A stretch of DNA of 5,286 nt. Source: Sulfurovum sp. (GTDB lineage: Bacteria > Campylobacterota > Campylobacteria > Campylobacterales > Sulfurovaceae). The stretch spans positions 1 to 5,286 of the forward strand of contig DQVJ01000259.1 of NCBI GenBank assembly GCA_015661795.1. The letters are read 5' to 3'. The notes under the pieces are model-generated. The model saw nothing but the letters and a program-made list of their open reading frames with translations. It made no database searches and had not been told where the DNA came from. The stretch's first letter is position 1; each line of letters starts with the position of its first letter. Shown piece by piece: positions 1 to 5,286 of the stretch. Both the position numbers and the translations under genes were made by a program.

Positions 1-1142
1 CTGAGAGTGGGAAAGATTTATATTTCGCTGATGTCTCAAGGTGTAATATGCAGGTGACTCCTGTTGAAAAAGGTTTAGATGACACCGCTGTGTTGATCTA
101 TACTTCAGGGACAACTGGGAAACCAAAAGGTGCAATGCTCAGCAATAAAAATATTTTGTCCAATGCAGATTCGGGACGAAGAACCATCAATGTAAAAGCA
201 AAAGACAGAGCCATTGTATTTTTACCGATGTTCCACTCTTTTACTTTTTCTATAGGAGTGATTTTGCCACTGTATGTAGGAGGGAGTATTGTTATTATCA
301 AATCGATACAACCTTTTTCAAATATCTTTAAACAAACTCTCACCAAACGCGTGACAATTTTCTTTGGTATTCCAGATGTTTATAATGCACTTGCAAAAGT
401 AAAACTGCCATGGTATTTTATGTGGTTTAATAGCATTAGAGCATTTATATCAGGAGCAGCAGCATTACAGCCAAAAACACTTGATGCCATGGCAAAAAGA
501 TTCAAACGTGCTACATTACTTGAAGGATATGGTTTAAGTGAGGCAAGTCCTGCTGTATGTATGAATACGTTTAAAAAACAAAAGGCAGGTTCAGTTGGAA
601 CAGCACTTTATGGCTATGAGATGAAAGTGGTTGATGAAGAGATGAATGAAGTGCCCAGAGGAGGTATAGGTGACATTATAGTCACAGGCGATAATGTGAT
701 GAAAGGATATCTCGGTCGTCCTGAGGCTACAGCCGAAACTATAGTAAATGGTTGGCTCCTTACAGGGGATGTGGGATATATGGATGATGAAGGCTTTTTA
801 TTTATTGTGGATAGAAAAAAAGATTTGATTATTTCAAAAGGTATTAACGTGTATCCACGTGAGATAGAAGAAGTCATAGATACTTTTGAGGGTGTTGGGG
901 TATCTGCAGTGATAGGTATCAATGATGAAAAAAGTGGAGAAGTCCCTATCGTATATATCGAGTTGGAAGAAGATAGAGATACACTTGATGAGGCTGGCTT
1001 AAAAAAATATATGAAAGAGCATCTTGCCAACTATAAGGTACCAAAACAAATTCATGTGATTAAAGAATTACCTAAAAATGCAACAGGAAAAATTTTAAAG
1101 CGTATATTGAAAGATAATTTACAGCATGAATCTCTTGACTAA
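1..1142 (+). CDS. Acyl-CoA ligase (AMP-forming), 5' end cut by window
   Basis: Member of the ANL (acyl-CoA synthetase/adenylate-forming) superfamily, which activates a carboxylic acid with ATP to an acyl-adenylate and transfers it to CoA. The reading frame is open from base 3 to the left edge, so the gene starts outside; the ATG at 48 is internal. About 379 codons are visible of a family norm near 500-560. Seen directly: the phosphate-binding loop YTSGTTGKPKG (nt 99-131), the GYGLSEAS motif (525-548), TGD (762-770), the hinge DRKKDLI (810-830) and the C-terminal catalytic lysine in NATGKILKR (codon at 1089). All core motifs are intact in the visible part. The stretch FGIPDVYNAL to GAAAL resembles long-chain fatty-acid ligases (FadD/LcfB type) more than acetyl-CoA synthetase, but the substrate cannot be fixed from sequence alone. 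It ends 9 bp before nagA, so co-transcription is likely. Confidence 0.93.
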   Translation, partial: ESGKDLYFADVSRCNMQVTPVEKGLDDTAVLIYTSGTTGKPKGAMLSNKNILSNADSGRRTINVKAKDRAIVFLPMFHSFTFSIGVILPLYVGGSIVIIKSIQPFSNIFKQTLTKRVTIFFGIPDVYNALAKVKLPWYFMWFNSIRAFISGAAALQPKTLDAMAKRFKRATLLEGYGLSEASPAVCMNTFKKQKAGSVGTALYGYEMKVVDEEMNEVPRGGIGDIIVTGDNVMKGYLGRPEATAETIVNGWLLTGDVGYMDDEGFLFIVDRKKDLIISKGINVYPREIEEVIDTFEGVGVSAVIGINDEKSGEVPIVYIELEEDRDTLDEAGLKKYMKEHLANYKVPKQIHVIKELPKNATGKILKRILKDNLQHESLD

Positions 1143-1146
1143 GCAG
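1140..1146 (+). promoter_or_regulatory. Weak Shine-Dalgarno of nagA overlapping upstream stop
   Basis: TAAGCAG differs at one base from the ideal TAAGGAG and lies 5 nt before the ATG at 1152. Its first three bases are the stop codon of the acyl-CoA ligase, so ribosomes ending that gene would be placed on this site. Translational coupling is an inference. Confidence 0.5.
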
Positions 1147-1151
1147 TAATA

Positions 1152-2288
1152 ATGAAGTGTATTATAAATGCAAAGATTATCGTAGAAGATGAAATACTCG
1201 AAGGTAAAACACTTTTTTTTGACAATAAAATTATACGCATAGATGAAAAATCAAATGAAGACGTATGTGAAGTTATAGATGCAAAAAATAACTATGTAAG
1301 TGCAGGGTTTATTGATATACATATACATGGTTCAGGGGGTGTAGATGTTATGGACGCAACACCTGAAGCATTAAAGACACTTTCTACGACACTTTTAAAA
1401 ACAGGAACAACTTCGTTCTTAGCAACCACAATGACAATGTCATCTCAAGAGATTGACGATGCTTTACAAAATATCCAAGAACATAAAAAGAATGTCACAG
1501 GTGCACATGTTCTAGGCGTACACTTAGAAGGACCGTTTATCAATATAAAAAAACATGGTGCCCAAAATAAAGCGTATGTTCAGATGGTAAACTTTCAGCT
1601 TATAGAAGCGTATATGGATGAAGTCAAGATGATAACATTGGCTCCTGAAGTAGAAGGAAGTGAAGCTTTTATTAAGAAGATAAAAGCGGAGTACCCTCAT
1701 GTCATATTAAGTAGTGGACATACAGATGCTACCTATGAAGAGACTATAGAGAGTTTTACATGGGGTATTTCGCATGTTACACACCTTTTTAATGCAATGT
1801 CCAGCTATCATCACAGAAAACCTGGTGTGGTAGGTGCTGTCTTTGACAGTGAGGATATTACGTGTGATATTATAGCTGACCTTGTACATACACACCCAAG
1901 TACACTGGAGCTTGCCCATAAACTTAAAGGTGATAAACTGATGCTTATCACAGATGCTATGCGTGCAGGATGTATGAAGTGTGGAAACTATGATTTGGGT
2001 GGACGTAAAGTCGAAGTATTTGAGGGGAAAGCCATACTAGAAGATGGTACGCTTGCTGGTTCAGTGCTCAAGATGAATGAAGCAATGAAAAATATGTGTA
2101 AACACACTTCTATGAGTTTACAAGAAGTTGTGGGTGCTGTCACAAAAATACCTGCACAGAAGTTAGGTGTCAAAAAAGGTATACTCCAAAAAGGCTATGA
2201 TGCAGATATAGTCATCTTTGATAAAAACTTCAGTATCATATCAACGATAATTTCAGGAGAGGTAAAATACAAATGTTTGGATTTTTAA
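1152..2288 (+). CDS. nagA: N-acetylglucosamine-6-phosphate deacetylase
   Basis: Cytoplasmic amidohydrolase that removes acetate from GlcNAc-6-phosphate to give glucosamine-6-phosphate, the committed step of amino-sugar catabolism and of cell-wall sugar recycling. The 378 residues match the usual family length (about 380), so it is complete. Seen: the metal-binding HxH in GFIDIHIHG (H57, H59), HLEGPF with metal ligand E126, SGHTDA (H190), HVTHLFNAM (H211 as the second conserved metal His), substrate-site H246 in DLVHTHP, the catalytic aspartate D268 in LITDAM, and TLAGS (300-304) near the C-terminal part. The ATG at 1152 is the only plausible start: the frame is closed by the upstream gene's TAA at 1140 with no other start codon between. 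The gene overlaps the PTS IIA gene by 16 nt, suggesting a shared operon. The nagB partner is not in the window. Confidence 0.96.
   Translation: MKCIINAKIIVEDEILEGKTLFFDNKIIRIDEKSNEDVCEVIDAKNNYVSAGFIDIHIHGSGGVDVMDATPEALKTLSTTLLKTGTTSFLATTMTMSSQEIDDALQNIQEHKKNVTGAHVLGVHLEGPFINIKKHGAQNKAYVQMVNFQLIEAYMDEVKMITLAPEVEGSEAFIKKIKAEYPHVILSSGHTDATYEETIESFTWGISHVTHLFNAMSSYHHRKPGVVGAVFDSEDITCDIIADLVHTHPSTLELAHKLKGDKLMLITDAMRAGCMKCGNYDLGGRKVEVFEGKAILEDGTLAGSVLKMNEAMKNMCKHTSMSLQEVVGAVTKIPAQKLGVKKGILQKGYDADIVIFDKNFSIISTIISGEVKYKCLDF
2255..2262 (+). promoter_or_regulatory. Shine-Dalgarno of the PTS IIA gene, inside nagA
   Basis: The purine tract AGGAGAGG ends 10 nt before the ATG at 2273 and lies within the last codons of nagA. 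It supports the choice of the overlapping start over any later one. Confidence 0.7.
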
Positions 2289-2743
2289 AACGTAAGACAA
2301 GAGAGATTAAAGCACCTGTTGATGGTCAAGTAGTAGCCCTTGAGAGTGTAAATGATGAAGTATTTTCTAAAAAAATGGCAGGAGACGGTGTTGCGATTAT
2401 CCCTATGTCAGATACGTTTACTGCACCTATTGACGGAGTAGTCACAAAAATATTTTCCACCAACCATGCCTTTAGTATTAAAAGTAAAAAAGATCTGGAA
2501 ATTATGGTACATATAGGATTAGATACTGTATCCCTTGAGGGAAAAGGGTTTGAACGTATTGCAAGCGAAGGTGAGCATGTCAAAGCAGGGGATGCAATCA
2601 TTCGTATTGACTTAGCGTACCTTAGAGAACATGCAAAAGATATTGTTACTCCCATCATTATTTTGGATGACAGTGATGTCAATACGATAGAAAAATACTT
2701 TAAAGTGGTTAAGAATCAAGATCTTATTATGGAGGCAAACTGA
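2273..2743 (+). CDS. crr: PTS glucose-family IIA protein (IIA-Glc/Crr-like), stand-alone
   Basis: Soluble phosphocarrier of the sugar phosphotransferase system: in this family a histidine takes phosphate from HPr and passes it to a IIB domain of a sugar transporter. The 156 residues are a single IIA domain. Seen: NHAFSIKS with H65 (equivalent of E. coli H75) and the active-site block MVHIGLDTVSLEGKGF with phosphorylated H80 (equivalent of H90). The N-terminus is about 10 residues shorter than in E. coli Crr but still begins with a short hydrophobic/basic patch (MFGFLKRK), which could serve like the membrane-contacting N-terminal helix. The start overlaps nagA by 16 nt and has a good Shine-Dalgarno. 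The neighbour nagA suggests N-acetylglucosamine as the sugar (inference); a purely regulatory role is the alternative. No EI, HPr or IIC/IIB gene is present in the window. The symbol is by homology to crr. Confidence 0.93.
   Translation: MFGFLKRKTREIKAPVDGQVVALESVNDEVFSKKMAGDGVAIIPMSDTFTAPIDGVVTKIFSTNHAFSIKSKKDLEIMVHIGLDTVSLEGKGFERIASEGEHVKAGDAIIRIDLAYLREHAKDIVTPIIILDDSDVNTIEKYFKVVKNQDLIMEAN
2731..2735 (+). promoter_or_regulatory. Shine-Dalgarno of the 30-residue membrane protein
   Basis: GGAGG, a perfect core match, sits 7 nt before the ATG at 2743 and inside the last codons of the PTS IIA gene. Ideal sequence and spacing are the main reason to believe that the short frame downstream is translated. 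Confidence 0.75.
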
Positions 2744-2835
2744 TGCCAGAAGATAACATATATTACTATATCGCATATGGAGTGATACTTCTGACCTTTT
2801 TCATTGTCATGAAGCTACCAAAGAATAAAAAATAA
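2743..2835 (+). CDS. Predicted 30-residue single-pass membrane microprotein
   Basis: A 30-codon frame (ATG 2743, TAA 2833-2835), too short for most gene callers. The protein has an acidic N-terminus (MPEDN), one hydrophobic segment of about 19 residues (6-24, containing YYYIAYGVILLTFF) and a basic tail (KLPKNKK). By the positive-inside rule the tail should be cytoplasmic and the N-terminus periplasmic. Its ATG shares one base with the TGA of the IIA gene (TGATG), and a perfect GGAGG lies 7 nt upstream, so it is probably translationally coupled to IIA. I do not recognise a family. Size and shape recall accessory subunits such as KdpF, CydX or CcoQ, but no sequence match is claimed. A role with a PTS permease or other membrane complex is an inference from position only. 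Confidence 0.7.
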   Translation: MPEDNIYYYIAYGVILLTFFIVMKLPKNKK

Positions 2836-2866
2836 AAAAGAGTAATATTTCCTTAATATTACTTTT
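2836..2866 (+). terminator. AT-rich hairpin, possible weak terminator of the nagA block
   Basis: AGTAATATT (2841-2849) and AATATTACT (2855-2863) form a perfect 9 bp stem around a 5 nt loop. A further A-run (2836-2839) and TTTT (2863-2866) could extend it with a small bulge. It lies directly after the microprotein stop codon, as a terminator should. Against this: only one G-C pair in the 9 bp stem, and the T-run is short and mostly inside the stem. It may instead be an operator, since the same bases make an 11 bp direct repeat. Confidence 0.35.
2843..2864 (+). repeat. Two TAATATT direct repeats at 11 bp pitch, candidate operator
   Basis: TAATATT occurs at 2843-2849 and again at 2854-2860, one helical turn apart, with TTGTATA at 2865-2871 as a poor third copy in the same phase. 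OmpR-family winged-helix regulators typically bind tandem half-sites with 10-11 bp pitch, and the gene starting 15 bp later encodes such a regulator. Autoregulation is inferred. In AT-rich DNA a 7 bp repeat can arise by chance. Confidence 0.45.
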
Positions 2867-2867
2867 G

Positions 2868-2880
2868 TATACTCTATAAT
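2868..2880 (+). promoter_or_regulatory. Candidate -10 elements before the response regulator gene
   Basis: Two -10-like hexamers are present: TATACT (2868-2873) and a perfect TATAAT (2875-2880). The first would start transcription near 2880-2882, right at the start codons. The second overlaps the first ATG and would start transcription inside the gene. No convincing -35 box is visible, which is common for sigma-70 promoters of Campylobacterota. Which one is used, if either, cannot be decided from sequence. Confidence 0.45.
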
Positions 2881-3514
2881 GATGAAAATATTATTACTTG
2901 AAGATGACAAAATTTTGTGCGAAAGTCTCAAAGAGTTTTTAGAACTCGAAGGTTATACGGTTGATGTTGCACACCGAGGCCCAGAAGTATTTGACCTTAC
3001 CTTTGCCCAATCATATGATCTTTATATTTTAGATGTAAATGTCCCCGAGATTGATGGCTTTGATATCTTGGCTGCTTTGAAAGATGCAGGAGATGTGACT
3101 CCTGCAATCTATATCACAGCATTAACAGATATCAATTCTATTTCTAAAGGATTTGAAATAGGTGCAGATGATTATATTAAGAAACCTTTTGATCCAGAAG
3201 AGCTTGTCATACGGATTAAACGTAAATATCAAAAAGATGATGTTGTTATTCACTTGAAAGATTTAGAATATAATCCCAGTACAAGGGTTTTACAAAAATC
3301 TGGACAGACGATAGGACTAGGTGAAGTACAACAAAATATTTTTCATACCCTTATTATGGAACAGAACAAAATAGTTGACAGTTTTATACTTATGGAGTTT
3401 CTTGAACATCCCAGTGCCAATGCATTACGTGTCAACCTCGCAAAATTAAAAAACAAACTAGGTATCGAGATTAAGAATATACGGGCACAGGGGTATATGA
3501 TTGAAAACCTATGA
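2879..3514 (+). CDS. OmpR-type two-component response regulator
   Basis: DNA-binding response regulator with an N-terminal receiver (about residues 1-118) and a C-terminal winged-helix domain (about 119-211). Receiver residues are complete: acidic pocket E8-D9, phospho-acceptor D52 in YILDVNVPEIDG, T80 in YITAL and K102 in YIKKPF. The effector domain shows LGEVQQNIFHTLI, the recognition-helix region ALRVNLAKLKNKLG and the wing end IRAQGYMIENL. At 211 residues it is slightly shorter than the usual 220-240, mainly in the loop before the recognition helix. Two adjacent ATGs (2879, 2882) are possible; MKILLLEDD from 2882 fits the family start best. No Shine-Dalgarno precedes either. The partner kinase overlaps its 3' end by 14 nt, so the two form one transcription unit. 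The regulated genes are unknown; self-regulation is possible through the upstream repeats. Confidence 0.93.
   Translation: MMKILLLEDDKILCESLKEFLELEGYTVDVAHRGPEVFDLTFAQSYDLYILDVNVPEIDGFDILAALKDAGDVTPAIYITALTDINSISKGFEIGADDYIKKPFDPEELVIRIKRKYQKDDVVIHLKDLEYNPSTRVLQKSGQTIGLGEVQQNIFHTLIMEQNKIVDSFILMEFLEHPSANALRVNLAKLKNKLGIEIKNIRAQGYMIENL
3489..3493 (+). promoter_or_regulatory. Shine-Dalgarno deciding the TTG start of the kinase
   Basis: AGGGG ends 7 nt before the TTG at 3501, within the 3' end of the response regulator gene. The kinase frame is closed by TGA at 3498-3500, so TTG is its first possible codon, and this site supports its use. Confidence 0.6.
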
Positions 3515-4556
3515 AAGAGAATCTTTTCTTAAAAGTTTTTTTATATTTTTAATACTTTTGGAGGTTTTACTGGCTATCAACTTTTGGAATGAATACCAGA
3601 CAAAAAAATCAGAAATAGAAGAGAAGATTCATATTGAGATGAAGTTATGTGCATATACTGCGGAGTGTAAAGGGCTTACAACAGATTTTGTAGATAAGGA
3701 TGACGATAAAGAAGAAAATATACTTTATAAAGATGGTGATTTTTATGGGTATTTTAAAGTACCAACGGTAGAAAAATATTTAATGAAAATTGTTTATCCA
3801 CTTACGCGATATTTTGTCAGAGTCCAAAAACTGGAAAACAAACTTTTTAAGAGATTCTTATTTTATTCCATTTTAGCAGCACTGGTCTCTTTTCTTTTTT
3901 CTATTTACGCACTTTTGCCTTTACAAAGGGCATTACGTATCAATGAAGAGTTTGTAAAAGATATTTTGCATGATTTCAATACCCCAATCAGTTCGATGTT
4001 GATTAATTTAAAGATATTTAAAAGGGAAATAGGAGAGAATCCGAAGATACTAAGACTTGAAAATAATATTGAGAGTATTTTATCCCTACAAGATAATTTA
4101 CGTATTTTTCTAAAAGGTGTACCCGCGCAATCAGAAGTTTTTTCACTTAAAGAGCTGATAGAAAACCGTATCAATTATTTTGAAGTACTCTATCCAGATG
4201 TACAGTATAAGGCTTCTATCGATGATACACTGCTTAAAACCAATAAAGATGCATTTACCCGTATTGTAGATAATCTTTTAAGCAATGCAGGAAAATATAA
4301 CATAGCAAACGGTAGTGTGAATATTGTGCTTCAAGGGGAAAGTTTATCCATACATGATACAGGCAAAGGCATTAAAAAACCATCAAAAGTATTTCAAAGG
4401 TACTATAAAGAGCAGGATAGAGGCATTGGTATAGGGCTGCATATCGTGAAAAAGTTATGTGACGAACTGATGATAGCCATTCATATACAAAGTCGAGAAA
4501 ATGAAGGTACCAAAATAGGATTGAATCTTTCTAATGTTATTCTTTTGAAGGAGTAA
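3501..4556 (+). CDS. Membrane sensor histidine kinase, TTG start
   Basis: Inner-membrane sensor kinase, 351 residues, presumed partner of the preceding regulator. Order: TM1 (about 11-29), an extracytoplasmic sensor of about 88 residues (30-117), TM2 (about 118-140), then phospho-acceptor H157 in ILHDFNTPISS, the N box IVDNLLSNAGKYN (255-267), G1 DTGKG (286-290), an F-box-like FQRYYK (298-303) and G2 GIGIGLHIV (308-316). All catalytic boxes look functional. There is no HAMP domain: only about 15 residues separate TM2 from the H box. The sensor carries two cysteines six residues apart (C50, C56) and an acidic run DKDDDKEE (65-72); no known sensor fold is recognised and the signal is unknown. 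TTG at 3501 is chosen because a stop codon precedes it immediately, a Shine-Dalgarno is well placed, and the next Met (residue 47) lies beyond TM1. The 3' end overlaps the convergent gene by 20 bp. Confidence 0.92.
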   Translation: MKTYERESFLKSFFIFLILLEVLLAINFWNEYQTKKSEIEEKIHIEMKLCAYTAECKGLTTDFVDKDDDKEENILYKDGDFYGYFKVPTVEKYLMKIVYPLTRYFVRVQKLENKLFKRFLFYSILAALVSFLFSIYALLPLQRALRINEEFVKDILHDFNTPISSMLINLKIFKREIGENPKILRLENNIESILSLQDNLRIFLKGVPAQSEVFSLKELIENRINYFEVLYPDVQYKASIDDTLLKTNKDAFTRIVDNLLSNAGKYNIANGSVNIVLQGESLSIHDTGKGIKKPSKVFQRYYKEQDRGIGIGLHIVKKLCDELMIAIHIQSRENEGTKIGLNLSNVILLKE

Positions 4557-5286
4557 GATTCATACTTTTATGTTCTTGTTTTTCTTTCATGAGCGACATG
4601 ATACGTTGTTTGTATGTTGGCTTTTTATTGACTTTGTAGGCGGCTATAAGTTTTTCAAGCGACCCTTCTTTAAGAAGTTTCTGTTCATGGAGTGCATTTT
4701 CTCTTTGTTTTAGAGTACGATATTGGCTGAAAGGAAGCATGTCTTTCGTTGTCTCTTTTGCCATGTAGCTGCTTAGCTCAGTTAAACTCGCTTCTTTGAG
4801 ATAGTATTGATAGGGTTTCCCAGAAGATTTTTTTACAGAAACTTTATCTGCTTCCTTTTTGCTGAAATCGTACCACGCGCGTGTTTCTTCAGGCACTGTA
4901 TTGTTTACTTTTTGTGTGCTCGTTATCTTTTTCTCAGCACTTGGTTTTTTAGCTAAAATAGGTCCTTGTAAGTTTAGTTTTTTTGCGATAATCTGGAGTT
5001 GTCTGAGTTGCTTTTGTCCAGAGGCTCTTTTTTTATAATAGGTATAATAATCATCAATTAAAACTTTAGGTAGAGGTGTCTTAATATTGTTTATGATACT
5101 TGCATTATAGGTACGTATTGCTTGTTTATATTTAGATTGCAGGCGTGTATAGTCTTTGGCCTCAACCATAAGGGTTTTGACACCCTTGTAGCGTTGATGT
5201 GACACAGAAACAATAAACCCTTTGCTTGCTGGGTACGCAAGTGTTCTGTAGCCCTGTCGCTTGAAACTTTTAAGGGCATGGGTATA
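4537..5286 (-). CDS. Lysine-rich protein of unknown function, 5' end cut by window
   Basis: Open frame on the minus strand ending with TAA at 4539-4537 and running without a stop through the right edge. At least 249 residues are visible and the true start is outside; the GTG at 5205 is only an internal start-like codon. I do not recognise the family. By my count about 41 of 249 residues are lysine and there is no cysteine. No transmembrane segment is seen in the visible part. A more ordered, aromatic-containing part lies first (containing YRTLAYPASKGFIVSVSH and VKTLMVEAKDYTRLQSKYK), followed by a low-complexity basic linker (KKPSAEKKITSTQK) and a charged, probably helical C-terminal region (RENALHEQKLLKEGSLEKL to MSLMKEKQEHK). 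Coding is supported by its length, by codon use like that of its neighbours and by the protein-like pattern. It faces the kinase gene tail to tail with a 20 bp overlap, so it belongs to a different transcription unit. Confidence 0.8.
   Translation of the reverse strand, partial: YTHALKSFKRQGYRTLAYPASKGFIVSVSHQRYKGVKTLMVEAKDYTRLQSKYKQAIRTYNASIINNIKTPLPKVLIDDYYTYYKKRASGQKQLRQLQIIAKKLNLQGPILAKKPSAEKKITSTQKVNNTVPEETRAWYDFSKKEADKVSVKKSSGKPYQYYLKEASLTELSSYMAKETTKDMLPFSQYRTLKQRENALHEQKLLKEGSLEKLIAAYKVNKKPTYKQRIMSLMKEKQEHKSMNLTPSKE

Noticed and set aside
48..50. ATG at 48 as the start of the acyl-CoA ligase
   Set aside because: The frame stays open to the left edge, and the protein from 48 would lack the N-terminal third of the family; the gene is cut by the window, not short.
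614..1030. Long minus-strand open frames opposite the ligase, nagA, IIA and kinase genes
   Set aside because: They are antisense shadows of genes with clear catalytic motifs, with Ser/Ile/Thr-rich low-complexity translations and no ribosome sites.
3511..3552. ATG at 3511 as a start for the kinase
   Set aside because: It is in a different frame and meets a stop after 13 codons; the kinase frame is the one beginning at TTG 3501.
4523..4561. GAATCTT / AAGATTC inverted repeat around the kinase stop as a terminator
   Set aside because: The stem is only 7 bp with a 25 nt loop, AT-rich and inside coding sequence on both strands; too weak to call.
5203..5205. GTG at 5205 (minus) as the start of the unknown gene
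   Set aside because: The frame is open through 5286 with protein-like sequence (containing QGYRTLAYPASKGFIVSVSH), and no ribosome site stands out before the GTG.
5091..5279. Second minus-strand frame of 62 codons near the right edge
   Set aside because: It overlaps the longer minus-strand gene in another frame, and its translation shows no protein-like pattern.

Overview
This window looks like chromosomal DNA of a low-GC Gram-negative bacterium. The AT-rich composition, the tight gene packing with 1-16 nt overlaps, the codon use (many ATA, AGA, TAT and AAA codons) and the compact two-component pair suggest Campylobacterota (Sulfurovum/Sulfurimonas-like). The taxonomic call is an inference from style and protein flavour, not a search result.

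Layout, left to right. (1) A + strand gene block runs to 2835: the C-terminal two-thirds of a long-chain acyl-CoA ligase cut by the left edge, a complete nagA (N-acetylglucosamine-6-phosphate deacetylase), a stand-alone glucose-family PTS IIA protein overlapping the end of nagA, and a 30-codon single-pass membrane microprotein whose ATG shares one base with the IIA stop codon and has its own Shine-Dalgarno. (2) A 43 bp intergenic gap (2836-2878) holds a 9 bp inverted repeat, two copies of TAATATT exactly 11 bp apart, and two -10-like hexamers next to the following start codon. (3) A two-component pair follows on the + strand: an OmpR-type response regulator with no ribosome binding site, overlapped by a TTG-started membrane histidine kinase with no HAMP domain. 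(4) A lysine-rich protein of unknown function on the - strand, cut by the right edge, converges on the kinase gene and overlaps its 3' end by 20 bp.

How they may work together: NagA and the IIA protein fit amino-sugar uptake and catabolism (PTS phosphorylation to GlcNAc-6-P, then deacetylation), but no EI, HPr, EIICB or nagB lies in the window, so the rest of the system must be elsewhere or the IIA has a regulatory job. The two-component genes appear to be a separate, possibly autoregulated unit. The best candidates for something undescribed are the microprotein coupled to the PTS IIA gene and the compact operator/promoter in front of the apparently leaderless response regulator gene. No RNA genes, mobile elements, CRISPR arrays or integration sites were seen.
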